Part shown: positions 1-10,803 of the stretch, piece after piece | How the letters are laid out: the number at the start of each line of letters is the position of its first letter | Position numbering within the stretch: position 1 is the first letter of the stretch | NCBI GenBank assembly: GCA_000750105.3 | Contig: JPHH03000023.1 | Span: 372,001 to 436,000, forward strand | Reading direction: 5' to 3' | Length of the DNA: 64,000 nt | DNA from: Tolypocladium sp. Sup5 PDA-1 | Taxonomy: Eukaryota; Ascomycota; Sordariomycetes; Hypocreales; Ophiocordycipitaceae | Notes under the pieces: generated by a model | What the model was told of the DNA's origin: nothing | What the model saw: the letters and a program-made list of their open reading frames with translations, nothing else | Databases searched by the model: none | Made by a program: the position numbers and the translations under genes

Positions 1-1
1 G

Positions 2-658
2 GGCGCCTTGGTGCCCTACCTCCTACAAGCCATTTTCCTGGTCATCCCCCCCGTCTTCTTCGCCGCAACGCTGTACATGGTGTACTCCCGCGTCGTCAGA
101 GCCGTCCAGGGCGATAGCTTCTCGCTCACTTCCCCGCGCTGGACGACCCGCCTCTTTGTCATTGGCGATGTCATCTGCCTCAACATCCAATCGAGCGGTT
201 CTGGGTTGCTGGCCCAGCCGGAACATGTCCTCGTGGGTGAGTACATCATCGTTGCCGGGCTGATAGCCCAGGCGCTGATGTTCGCCGCCTTCATCTGTTG
301 TTGCTTGACCTTCAACATTCGGTTTCGAGCCCACATGGCCGAAACTGGTATCACAAGCGATATCCCTTGGCAGTCGTGCCTGAACATGCTGTATTCGACG
401 TCGCTGGCCATCCTGGTGCGGAATGCCTATCGGGTGGTCGAGTTTATCATGGGTCAGGACGGCTATCTTCTTAAGAACGACTGGCCGGCGTACGTATTCG
501 ACGGGGTGTTGATGCTCCTCGTGATGATCGGCTTCTATATCTGGTATCCGAGTCAGCTTCAACCAAGGGCGGGAAACTCGATGATAGAGCTCACGACTGG
601 CGGAGCTAGTATCGTGGAACATTGCAGTGCGGCGAAGAACCCGGAGCCTGCATTTTGA
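2..658 (+). CDS. RTA1-family seven-TM membrane protein (3' part)
   Basis: The frame is open from the left edge, so the gene is 5'-truncated by the window; it ends at TGA 656-658. The visible 218 residues match the RTA1-like family of fungal plasma-membrane proteins linked to resistance to toxic lipophiles and sphingoid-base transport (family knowledge). Landmarks seen: a hydrophobic helix followed by AATLYMVYSRVVR, the DVICLNIQSSGSGL segment typical of the family, NAYRVVEF...GYL, and a last helix VLMLLVMIGFYIWYPSQL. About five TM helices are in view and two would lie upstream. The hydrophilic tail after WYPSQL is normal for the family. No intron is needed here. The specific substrate is unknown. 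Confidence 0.9.
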   Translation, partial: GALVPYLLQAIFLVIPPVFFAATLYMVYSRVVRAVQGDSFSLTSPRWTTRLFVIGDVICLNIQSSGSGLLAQPEHVLVGEYIIVAGLIAQALMFAAFICCCLTFNIRFRAHMAETGITSDIPWQSCLNMLYSTSLAILVRNAYRVVEFIMGQDGYLLKNDWPAYVFDGVLMLLVMIGFYIWYPSQLQPRAGNSMIELTTGGASIVEHCSAAKNPEPAF

Positions 659-2470
659 AATCCACATCATCTTTGTCGGGGAAGAAGCACCACCCGGTAG
701 CCACCAACTCCACCTATGCGGTTACCGGCAGCTCCTGGATCTCAACAACTGTTCCTGGTTAGTTGCCGTTCGCTCTGCCTAGACAGTTACCATCCACTTC
801 CAGCTTCATGGACCAGTGACTCATCTCTGGGTATCTTAACCGCGCGTTTACAACAACATCGTAGCCAACACTACCACAACAACAGGCCCTGGTGCAAAGA
901 TGGTCGAATGGGGTGGCACGACCGAGGTGCACAACACAAGTTGCCACAACTCAACCCACCTCGGCCCTAGGAACAGCTTGGCTTCTGCTACGGTCTATCC
1001 ATTGATAGGATATTCGCCTTGCGGCATGCCTCCTTAGCCACCGAACAATGTTAAGGATGTTTGCTCTATGTTCTTAGGGCTCGGCACAGGGGCGATGTGT
1101 GGCCCTGGAGCATTGCGTGCTATCTATAACAAGTGACTTAAGAGAGCTCTGAGAGAGCATGATGTACATAAAGCTCTCTTCTCTACCACACAGTAACGGC
1201 TATTGGTCTTAAAATTCTTCTAAATTCCACATTATCGCTCTTCCCACCCTTTCATCGGCTCGCAAGAGTTGTATTTGTGTTTTGCAAAGCGTTGGCTGTT
1301 GAGATCCCGCCTGAGGCAGCAGCCCCCTTGCCCCGCATGGTCACAGGCAGGCCTTCCGAGCTCTCGAGAAGAGCTTTTTGTTCCCTCCTTCGTAACTTCC
1401 GTAGCTCAATTGCATGAGCTATTCACCCAAAGGGTTATACCAGAGAGGGCAAAACTGTCCCGTCATGTCTTCCTCCCGCAAAAAGCATGCCGACTCCCAG
1501 AAGACTACCGCTCCCCCTCCGTCCCCCCCTTCCCCCATCCGGCTATCATCAAGACTCCTGCCCTCATCCGGGCCCCAAGTCACCGATGGTAGCCACGGCG
1601 GGTCCTGCTGGGGCATTCATGGTTGAGTTACTCATTTGCAACGGCTCGCCCTTGAATGATCACTGGGTATATTAACACATACGGAGTGCATCATCTGCAG
1701 ACGATGTGGTGTGGTCCTTGCAGACGGATTACCCGCATTGCAACATTGTCGCGTAGGCTCGGGTTTCCAACGTTCGGCATAACCCCTTGCTCTGAGCTGC
1801 CGGAGCCCCTCTAGATCGGGAGGCTCAAAAGCCGTGTTTGGTCCGCCCTTGCAGCGCCAGCGCGGCAACCACCAAGCAGCCAGAGGCAAACTCGTGATGG
1901 AAACAGCAAAGGTGAGCAGGCAATGTGTTCATCGCCGCTGGAGTGCAGGCTGCAACTGATTGATGGCAGAGACAGCCTTGTAACACAGCTCGCAATCCCT
2001 CGGCTTTGTTTGCTCAATGCGGCAACTCCAGCGGGAACTCCACCCTACCATCGCGCCAACACACATGTCGCTGGAGATGGGCAACTTGGTGGTGGCGAGG
2101 AGCAGGGTCTAAATTGAGCAAGATTCTATTCGTCGTAGGCGCAGACTACCGAAAACTGTCCACTCAGCAGCTTGCTCGTCTTCAATTTACAAAGTGCTTC
2201 GTTAGTACATATTATCATGCCCAGCCAGCTCCCCCACAAGCGCGGTCCGATACAATCCAACCCCCGAGTTGCGGTTGCGTAGAGCAGCCCAAGACTTGTC
2301 CTTGCTGTAGCCAGCATCAAATCCTAGGCGCGCATTTGATAGCCATGGCTGATTGGGCATGCTTAACCATTCGCCATGCGTCTTCCCAATTGCGATAATG
2401 GCCAGCGCATTGCCCTGGAAGATATCATGTCGCAGGTTGCCCTGACAGTTAATAAACTCGGTAAAAAATA
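659..2470. other. Intergenic stretch, no gene recognised
   Basis: About 1.8 kb after the RTA1-like gene. Several short ORFs exist on both strands (for example 1269-1592 and 2006-2398), but none has a recognisable domain, signal peptide or splice pattern. Nothing else supported. Confidence 0.5.
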
Positions 2471-2477
2471 TGCTGGT

Positions 2478-2597
2478 CTTAGATGACATAACGCAAGTCT
2501 CTGTCTTCGGAGCCGTGCCGTAATTACTCCATAAGGGTATCGCTGTCTGCTTATCCGAGAGGGATTAAAACGCGCATCTACGTAAAATATATGCGGT
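2478..2597 (+). repeat. Imperfect direct repeat, upstream copy of a promoter block
   Basis: This block resembles 2943-3055, which is the promoter of the small secreted protein gene at 3140. Shared landmarks in the same order: CATAACGCAAG / CACAACGCAAG, GCCGTGCCGTA, GCTGCCTGCTTAT-like sequence, GAGGGATTAAAACGC / GAGGAATTAAACGC, and GCATCTACGTA followed by an AT-rich TATA-like run. The spacing between copies is about 465 bp. No secreted-protein ORF follows this first copy, so it may mark a duplicated gene that was lost. Confidence 0.6.
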
Positions 2598-2942
2598 CTT
2601 AAATGAAACAACGCGCGTGCACAGATAGAGTGCATCCTGACACACACCCCGAGGCATAGAGGTCGGTAGGACAGACACTTAGGCAGAGCCTCTTGAATCG
2701 GGGTTCGTGTCGCCCTTCCTTAGTTTTAGAAAATTCTTTCTTTCTGCTTTCTTTACATACACAAAGAGCGTTGTCTCCGTCGTTCCAGACTAATCAGCTT
2801 ATACTGTCGCGAGCAATCCTTCCTGTTTGGGAAAGAATTGGTCCCGCACAACGTACGGCCGGCTCCAGAGAGCTGAGACATATTTATATCGTTGCCTCTT
2901 CTTGTGTCTGTGCTGTGTGTGTGGGAACACAACGCCACCAAC

Positions 2943-3055
2943 TCAACATGATACACAACGCAAGGATCTGCCTTGGGGCCGTGCCGTACTCTAAGTAAGA
3001 GAACGCTGCCTGCTTATATCAGAGGAATTAAACGCATCTACGTATATAAGCTGGC
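2943..3055 (+). repeat. Imperfect direct repeat, downstream (promoter) copy
   Basis: Partner of the block at 2478-2597. This copy ends with the TATA box used by the 97-aa secreted protein gene. Confidence 0.6.
3043..3049 (+). promoter_or_regulatory. TATA box of small secreted protein gene
   Basis: TATATAA lies 91 bp upstream of the ATG at 3140, inside the duplicated promoter block. Confidence 0.5.
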
Positions 3056-3139
3056 AAACCCTCTACTTGCTCCTCCCCCGCTCTTACCATTTCTCAACTC
3101 TCTCTGTCGTATATTCTACTCAAGTTCCAAGCATTTACT

Positions 3140-3495
3140 ATGGTTAACTTCGCATATATCCCTCTGGCTATTATAGCTACTATTATTCCCCTTGCTACTG
3201 CGGATAACTGCCGAGCCCCCTACTTGTATTGCGGTTCAAGTCTCTTGAGTAAGGGTACTATAAAACTCGAAGCGCTATTAAGCCCCTGTGTTTATCCTCT
3301 GTCTAACAACGAGAAGGAAATTACGTGAAAGACATTATCGTTCGGCTTAAAGGACATGCTTTGCCGGCTACTCTTTGGCAACGTAATCAATCCCTATTCC
3401 GTTGTAAAGGTTCTGAGGGAGATATTGATTTGGAGGAGGTGTGCAGTTATGGTTGCGTGGATGCGGGTTGGGATAAGAATGACTACTGTAGTTAG
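3140..3495 (+). CDS. Small secreted cysteine-rich protein (97 aa, one intron)
   Basis: Exons 3140-3254 and 3317-3495; the 62-nt intron 3255-3316 starts GTACTA, carries a CTAAC branch point at 3303-3307 and ends AG. Splicing restores one frame across what otherwise looks like a truncated ORF. Residues 1-21 form a signal peptide (hydrophobic run IPLAIIATIIPLATA). The mature part has six cysteines with a CGSSLLSKGNYV block near residue 31 and a C-terminal GCVDAG...NDYC block. From memory this resembles a family of roughly 90-100 aa secreted proteins in plant- and insect-associated ascomycetes, function unknown. It has its own TATA box and a duplicated promoter. Assignment as a candidate effector is inference. 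Confidence 0.8.
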
Positions 3496-4169
3496 CATAT
3501 CACCCGTAAACCCGGTTAGCTAAAAGCTCATATGCAAATAGTAAGACTCTTTTTTAGTTTTTGCTGCTTCTCTCACTTCCCCACAGACGGTCCATTCTGT
3601 CCTTCTCCGACAACGGCAAGGCTCCATTTCCGTAGCTTTACTGGGTGCCTTCTCACGCCAATCTTAACATCGACTGTATGCCTTGGCGAGATCTGTGGCT
3701 CGAGTGTTTGCTGTTTGCACAGTTGAGAGTATCGGGGTTCTTTAAGCAAACTCTTTGTTGCGATGCCTTGCTTATTGCAAACTCACAAACAGCGTAGATT
3801 GTAAGCCTCATCTAATATACTGCCGCCTAGGCAATCCTCTCCGAGGGATATAATCGGACAATCTCATGTTTGCTAATCACTATCCGAATGAGCAGTCAAT
3901 GTTCCATAATCAGCGAATATCTTTGTCTTTGGAAGGACCGCCCGGTCATCAGGTTGACAAACCCACCGCAGAAGGGTTTCACATCCGCAATGAACATAAC
4001 AAAAAGCAATTGTCTCTCTATGGCTACGCAAAGCTAGCTTCGTTCAAGACGTTTAGATCTGGCATATATATTTATGGTCTAGTCTGGTTAGAATATTTAA
4101 AATTACAAAATCAACCCAATAAACTATTCCAGAATCACCTCAATTAACCCCCCCATACATTTATTACCT
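3496..4169. other. AT-rich intergenic stretch
   Basis: Holds a 93-codon ORF at 3866-4147 with no recognisable feature, followed by a CCTAAC...AG that could be an acceptor for the broken gene downstream. Nothing else supported. Confidence 0.4.
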
Positions 4170-5399
4170 AACATAAGCAACCCATCCGGAAGCAAGACCG
4201 CCGGCGAGGATGCAATCCCACCGCTGCATGAAATATGCCTTTGGTATTATACTAAGCGTAAGGACCTAAAAAAGAGCTTCTGCTCTGACAAATGTACAAT
4301 GGAAGCTGGGGATGAGCCGCCGCAACTGATTCCAATCCCAAAGGGCCATGTTATGTACGAAAGTGGTATGTATTGACCGTTACCTCGATTGGGGATAGCT
4401 TTGGATAACGAAAAACGCAACTCGAAATGTTCAGCAAAGAAATCTCTTTACAGTGGCTTAAAGGCAACAGCTAGAAAATATAAAATCCAGAAGATTTATA
4501 TGCTCACCTGGACTCACGAGTCTCGAGCGGAATACGAGAACTACCAGTAAGTATACAGGATTTATAACATAAGTCATAGGCTCTGACTGAACTGCCATAG
4601 ACAGGGCCTTGAGGACAAGGGGAACTTTCTAGCCAAGGGAAAGACGGCCGGAAATGAAGTTAAGCGATTTCGAGGGGCTGACCGTGCCTGTTACCTTGGC
4701 GAAGAGAAGGAGGACGAAGACCGACAGCTGTGCATTCAACCTGAATGCAAGCTCTGCTAGTCGCTTATTCATAGTTTCGGACCCTATCTGCATCTCAAGC
4801 GTACCTAGGGCTTGTGAGTGACCTGAACTACTACAAATCAAGGTCCCTCTAGATTTCCTAACCTGGTCGAACACATAGTCATGGCACCCGCCTTGGACGT
4901 GCCCTCTACTCCACCTACGATACAGACAAGTAAGTGTTCTCTATGCGGGGCAATCATTACAATGTAATACATCACCTGCTTAGTTTGCCTAGAGCTTTGA
5001 AGTCCGCCAATACCACACCGGACATAGAATCGAACATCAAGGTGTTGATGCTGTGCAAAGTTGCGCTTGGCCGGGCCTATGAGACGTGTAAAGAACATCA
5101 AACTTGGGACAAGCCCCCAGACAGCTACGATTCGGTTAGTATCTGGACACCTCTCAAGCCATAGCATTTGCTCCACTGACACAACGTGCTACAAACAGGT
5201 GCATGCAATGACTACCCCTGACAAGGCCGGAAAGAAGAGCGCATCCAAGTATGACGAACGCGTTGAGTATACCGAGAAGGCTACGCGCCCGGCTTATGTG
5301 GTTGCCGTCGAGCGCGTTGAAGCTTCATCGGCTAGCTCCAAGGCTAACAAGCCCGCTCCAAAGCCCAAGAAAGAAAATTCCTGCGCTCGTGAAGTATAA
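4170..5399 (+). pseudogene. PARP-type ADP-ribosyltransferase relic
   Basis: About six exon pieces joined by good fungal splice sites (donors GTATGT near 4364, GTAAGT at 4549, GTGAGT near 4812, GTAAGT near 4927, GTTAGT near 5135) give a PARP catalytic-domain pattern. Order: FCSDKC...PPQLIPIPKGHVMY; KIYMLTWTHES; GNEVKRFRGADRACYLG; RLGRALYSTYDTDK; KVLMLCKVALGRAYE; SYDSV; YDERVEYTEKATRPAYVV; then a basic tail ending TAA 5397-5399. In the family the last block carries the catalytic Glu and the GIYST-like block the Tyr; both are present. The His expected in the RFHGT-like block is Arg here. Two in-frame TAG codons (4758-4760, 4806-4808) interrupt one exon. No convincing start codon was found. Likely a dead gene; function in life is inferred from the family only. 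Confidence 0.7.
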
Positions 5400-6458
5400 G
5401 AACACTAAGAAGGGCGAGCCTGCGGTACAATTCAATATGGTAACGCGTTAATGTCATCGCTGGAATTGTTCAAAGAGATGCATGATTGAGATTTGACTCC
5501 CATTGATAGATTGTTCATAGATCGCGTATATACTTCTCATAGGTTGTTTACAGATCTGAAATAACCAAGAAAAGAAGCTAGCCTTTAGCTTACTAAAAAG
5601 AGCAAGTTACATAAGGTCTGGTCGTGTTATAAGTACTTGTCTCATTTCAAACGCTCCACCATGTCCATACTTGCCTACTCTGTAATCTGTTCAACACCAG
5701 TCTCGTCGGGGTGGCTCTTCCGCTAGAGCTCGGGCCTGTCGGAGGCTGATGACACCTAATGGCACTGCTCGATATGCCTGTCCAACATCTGCTTCATTCT
5801 AGGCTTGGGATATCAGTTGCACCTCTGATATATATAGATACAATTCGGGCAGTGCAGTCGCCGTAACATTCACACGGTTGCTGTTGATGGCAATGTGCCC
5901 TGAAAGCTAGGGTGATGTGCCCTGGGTGTGTCACTGTCACTGGCTTTTAGCCAACGGTATGGCAAAATCTGCTCAAGACGAGACGCAATACCTACTAACT
6001 ATATGCCCACTCATCTGATAGCGAACGCGCAGTAATTGCCGTCAAGGGAGAGTGGCATTGCACGCGGTCTACAGCGAGTACAGATTCACCAACCATTAAG
6101 AAAGGTGTATAATTATAGTCCATCGAACACCCGGCTTTCTTTATTCCTTTAAGAATCAACAGCTATATAGTCGCTTTAGAAATCAGGTGTAAGTGGTAAT
6201 GGAGGGATTCGCATTCGTACATGCGTGGCTGATGTGCGTGCTCCGCATCGTTTGCCCTCGCATCAAATAGACCCCAAAACAATACCGGCATGGCTGCCTA
6301 ACACGTCCGCTAGGCAGCAGTTCGGCGCAGCAAGGTAGGAACTTCCCGTAGTATCATAATGCTTGCATTACTCTATGGTATGAGCGCTACCGCCTACTCT
6401 AGCGTACCTTTGGACACGTTTCTCTGGTTCTGCTACCTCCTTGTCACCCCCCTTTAAG
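5400..6458. other. Intergenic stretch, no gene recognised
   Basis: AT-richer sequence between the PARP-like relic and the convergent CinA-type gene. No convincing ORF or RNA seen. Confidence 0.5.
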
Positions 6459-7010
6459 CTAAGCTAGAGGTCTCTCCGACCTAGCCCGGAGTATCTCTCG
6501 CAGCTGAGCCAAGGCCTCCATGATTGTAGCTTGTCTAACTTGATGACGATCGCCAGGAAAGTGGAAAGGGCCTAGCGCCCAGGCCTTGTTTGGCGATGCA
6601 ATTCCAATGAAGACCATTCCAACAGGCTTTCCATCTTGCGAATCTGGACCAGCAACTCCTGTGGTGCCGATGCCCCAAGTAGTAGGCTCATCGTTGATGG
6701 TGGTGACATTGCGAGCACCTGTAGCCATCTGCTTGGCGACGTCCTCATGTATAACGCCATGTTGCGCAATGAGAGCTGTATCGACGTCAAGGAGCCGAGC
6801 CTTTAATGGTGTCGCGTACGAGACGACTCCGCCGCGGAAGACGGCGCTGGCACCGCCGACTGAAGTTATCGCTGTCATGACGCCACCTCCGGTGAGGGAT
6901 TCCGCTACTCCGACCGTCTCCCCGGCCTGCTTGAGTAGTGCAATCACGTCGCTAGCGACGTTGTGGAGCGTCTCGGAGGATCGCTTAATATACGCTGTTT
7001 GCGATGGCAT
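6459..7010 (-). CDS. CinA C-terminal domain protein (nicotinamide-nucleotide amidohydrolase-like)
   Basis: A single-exon gene of 183 aa. It matches the stand-alone CinA-C fold over its whole length: AESLTGGGVMTAITSVGGASAVF near the N-terminus, then VVSYATPLKARLLDV, and a GTTGVAGPDSQDGKPVGMVFIG block near residue 125. In bacteria this domain (PncC) deamidates nicotinamide mononucleotide; stand-alone copies occur in many fungi, where the role is not settled. The ORF opens at 7136, but the 42 residues before Met 7010 are basic and unlike the family, so I start at MPSQTAYIK. The neighbouring gene pieces are unrelated. Confidence 0.88.
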   Translation of the reverse strand: MPSQTAYIKRSSETLHNVASDVIALLKQAGETVGVAESLTGGGVMTAITSVGGASAVFRGGVVSYATPLKARLLDVDTALIAQHGVIHEDVAKQMATGARNVTTINDEPTTWGIGTTGVAGPDSQDGKPVGMVFIGIASPNKAWALGPFHFPGDRHQVRQATIMEALAQLREILRARSERPLA

Positions 7011-8292
7011 ATTGGCGTAATGCGTCTTGTGAAAGTTGGGAACCCTGAATGAAAATGTTTTGTCGTGCTTCCTTCCAACTTTCTTATGGCGACTGGTTGC
7101 TGGCAGGGGATTTGGGAGGGAAGAATAGCCACACACCGTTGGTTCGATGCATTGTACTTTATATTTTTACCGAGTGGGAAGGCCGACTGTAACAGAGTTT
7201 GCCTCTTGCCCTTGCGGTACATCCAGGCAAACAACAAGCTCAGGGTGGCCGCCTTAAGGGACCATGACTAAATGCATGTGTAGGTAATCTGATGCAAGTG
7301 AAGAGAGGCCTCCCAAAAACGACCAATGTCATCCGGCAGGGCGCCGCGTTGGTGATGGTCAATTAGGCAGCAGGTTCGGGCCGCAGATGCAGTCTGTCAG
7401 CATCAGGCTCAAAGCACTGCAAAGGCGCGTGGATGCGGCACAGCCCCATTTTGCGCCGGTGAGATTGTCATTGGGCAACGTGTCAAGTCAAGACTTGCAG
7501 CGTGCATGGTAGTGAATTTATGGATGTACCCGAGGCTCTTGGTTGATCTGGAGATTCTGTGTTGGTAGATATCAGCGCCGCGTACCTGATCTGGCACGAT
7601 CTTTCTGAAGAAGGCGATAGTTTGCTGGCAGGAGACCGCGCTGGCAGGGAGAGTCGAGCAGGACACCCCAAAAATAGCCCTGCGAGCACTTGCGATTCCT
7701 ATAGCATAACGCCATTGCTGTCGTGGTCGCAGATCGCGTAGTGCTACCAGGTCATCCTAAAATAGCCTTGCGAGCGCTCCGGGTTCCTGTAGCACGTTGC
7801 GATTCCGGTTGTGCTCGCAGGATGTGTAGTACCACCGGATGACCATAGACAATGAAGCTATCTCGCTTTATTTCCTTTATCGTATCTATTGTTTTATATG
7901 CGTTTCGTGTACCTGCCTTGTGGTAGATACGTCGAGTAGCTAGCTTTACAAACCCCTTTATGGAATAAGGGTGCTGGTGCGGTTTTAACTTATTCAGGGA
8001 CTTTACGTCAATTCCGGCAAGAAGATTACGCAAAGGAACTGCCGGACATAGATCGTCGAGTCTGCCGACCAACTTGTGGTGGACGGCATTCTCCGCAATG
8101 AGGTTGCCGCCCACCTCTACGCAATCGAGTAGTAATGGATCTTTGTTGATAATTCCGTACAATGGAGCTATGGAATCTGAAAGAGCTCGGAAAAGTCGAG
8201 ATGCACGGTATGCACGGTTTGCCACAGCTAGTGGAATAAGCAATATCCTCAGGTGGAATATGGACAATAGCTCGTTGGCCAATTTTCTTTTA
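7011..8292. other. Intergenic stretch with weak ORFs
   Basis: Contains a minus-strand ORF of 190 codons (7752-8324) that overlaps the 3' end of the MFS gene in another frame. It has no recognised domain and I do not call it a gene. A local tandem duplication lies at 7660-7842. Confidence 0.4.
7660..7842 (+). repeat. Imperfect tandem duplication, about 90 bp x 2
   Basis: 7660-7750 and 7751-7842 share, in order, AAAATAGCC(C/T)TGCGAGC, a GTTCCTGTAGCA-like block, a GTCGTGGTCGCAG / GTTGTGCTCGCAG block and GTAGT(G/A)C(T/C)ACC. Divergence is high, so the duplication is old. Confidence 0.55.
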
Positions 8293-10188
8293 TCAAGGCG
8301 TGTAAACAATGGATGACTTCGCAACCTTTCGCCCCTGCCTGGCTTGTGCTACACGTCTGTTGTGTACGACATATATCAAAACCTGCAGAATTGCAAAGAC
8401 CATCCCGACAGACACCATGAGTATCATTGTGCGGAGTCCGGTTTGGTAGCTGAGCATCAGTTAGCACGTGTCTGGCCGAAGAGAATGGCCATGGTGCTTA
8501 CAAAGGTGTATCGCCTGCTCGAAAATACTGCGTTCCTACCATCAAGCCGCTGATGGCAGACATTACCCACATGCTAACGGGACCCTTTGTAAGCTTTGGG
8601 AGGCAATTCTAGAGCATGCCGGAGACTTACGCGATGCTGACGCTTCTCTCCCTGGGATCATGACAATTCAGCTGTACCCAGGTGTTGTGCACAGGGTGAT
8701 ATCCAACGGCAAAGCTATTGACTGCCGTCCATAGGCCCCAGCGCGACCACTTGCCCACGTGCGGATGGACCTGCCTCGCCACGATGAGAGTAACTAGGTA
8801 GCAGGCATGAGCGGCAACGACGGTCCCGCCGCGATAGTTGCTGCGGTCGCTAAGATACGCAAAGGCAAAGACAATGAGAAGTGCCAGCGAGGCGCCGACT
8901 GCAGCAAGTGCGTTTGCGGCTATGCGATCGAAGCCAAGGGACCTTTTGTTCCGGCAGTCAGTGGTTGTGCTAAAGATGAGGCATTCTCCCATGCATATGA
9001 GGAACATGCGAAGGCAAAACGACAATCGGATATACCCACATGATGATGGATGGCGTGTAAGTCGTCAAGGGACTCCACGTTGAGAAGACGGCAAATGTGG
9101 ACACAAAGTGCGGCCACCGGCGGTAATGAGACATCGTCTTCCACACCAGCTTCCAATCAATCAGCAGCCGCTGGTCATTTGGTGTCTCAGCCTGGCCATC
9201 GCGGGTCTCGAACCGCTTCCGAAGAGTGAGCTCATCGTTTTTGGAGAAGCGGATGATGCCTGGTCCGACGAGGGGTTTAGGCTCGCTCGGACTGCCGGGG
9301 AGAAGAAGGAAGAGAAGTACGGAGATGCAGATGGTAAAGAGACCCTCAACTGGCAGTGTGTTAGCATTCTTGAGGCCCGTGGTCTGATGGGTGCGAGCGC
9401 AGGGGTACGTACTGAGGAACAGCCACTGCCAACCTCGAAGCCCTCGAGCCGAATCAAGCTGTAGGATCCCAGATGCAAGCAAGGGGCTGATTGCATTGCC
9501 GCCAAACATGCCGAAAAAGAAAATGGCAACTCTTTTCGCGAGCTCGCGCTTGCTATACCACATTGACAAGGTGTACAGTGCCCCGGGGATGTATCCGGCC
9601 TCTGCAAGTCCGAGCATGAGGCGTGAGACGAGAAATCCGGTGCGGTTGACGACGAAGATTTGCAATGTCGCAACCAGACCAAACACAAAGACCTGTGCGG
9701 GTATCCAGAGTCGCGGACCAAGCTGAGCCGCCAACGTTACCATTTCGTCGCACGAGGAAAGGAACAGGGCTACTCACGCGTTGAAGAGCCATGTTGCATG
9801 GAATCTCCAGGATAACGATTCCCATGAACATGAGCTGGTTGCCCAAGTTGATGGTATCCTGGTCGACGCCAATGTCCTTTGCAAAGCCGCCAGTCAAAGC
9901 GCTGGCGAGGTTCATGCGGTCGAGCTGGAATACGAGCAAACCGAGGAACAGGAGGAACAAGACGGACAAATCGACTCTGCGTTTCAATGAACTTTAGTAA
10001 AATGTCGGAGTTGAGGACATGTTGACGCACTTGATTCGAGCCTTTGATTCAGCTCCTGCATCACCCCCCGACTCCTCATCACTCTGTGATGGAGATAGTT
10101 CTTTGTCCGTCTCAATTGGCTCCTCATTTAACTGTGACGGCGATTGTAAGCCATTTGTCTCAGTCTGAGTTGCTGGTGAGGCCCCCAT
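8293..10188 (-). CDS. MFS transporter, DAL5/allantoate-permease (anion:cation symporter) type, 505 aa
   Basis: Seven exons on the minus strand: 10188-10031, 9976-9778, 9722-9413, 9349-9040, 8942-8631, 8573-8502, 8449-8293. Every intron is 51-97 nt, GT-AG, and phases close to 1518 nt. The acidic Ser-rich N-terminus leads into TM1 with FQLDRMNLASAL, the fungal version of the FLDRxNIGNA signature. Later come ILEIPCNMALQR, RLMLGLAEAGYIPGALY (a motif of this subfamily), a central loop, YTPSII, and SAISGLMVGTQY before the last TM. The family moves small organic anions such as allantoate, nicotinate or pantothenate; the substrate is not predictable. Transcribed divergently from the monooxygenase 615 bp away, which suggests shared control. 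Confidence 0.88.
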
Positions 10189-10803
10189 CTTGGCTGGGTG
10201 TGGCAAACTCGGGTATAGTTCCAGAAGTACGAATGCAGGTCGAAGATGGAATCTTAGACAAAGTGTAAAACAAACCAGTTGCATACAACTACACGAGAAA
10301 CAGGAGCGTTTAGCTAGGCGGCCACTCATCGCACACTAATACAGCACATCCGCCTGCGAATATGAGCGATGCTGTCATTGGGATACGAAATGCCGTCACC
10401 TCCATGTCCCTGAATCGCGCGGGGATGCGCAACGGGGAAGCCACAGGGCCAAGGCGATCTTTGTTGATGTAATTGGTGCTTTAGCATTCGTGGAGCTTCG
10501 CGAAATTTCAGAAAGTCTCTGGGGAGGTCGCAAACAAATTGATTCCAAACCATTGCCCTGACTATCGCGATGGCGTGATGGCCTACTCCTCCACACGGGC
10601 GTTGCAAAACGTGGGACTCCACACGGCGGCATGGGTCCCACGACACCCATCCAATCCAAGTGCATCTCCAAACGGCTGGGATCATGCGTATTGCGACGGG
10701 GTGCAGGGCGCGGGAAACTGATAAAGACTAGTCATCGTGACAGAGTTGGCACAACTGTTTACACGCAATTGTGTTGCCCCCAGCTTGGTAGCTACCGGTG
10801 ATT
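10189..10803. other. Divergent intergenic region between MFS and monooxygenase genes
   Basis: 615 bp between the two start codons. It probably holds both promoters; no clear TATA or palindrome stands out. Confidence 0.5.

Noticed and set aside
7752..8324. 190-codon minus-strand ORF
   Set aside because: No domain, overlaps the last exon of the MFS gene in another frame, no splice or promoter support.
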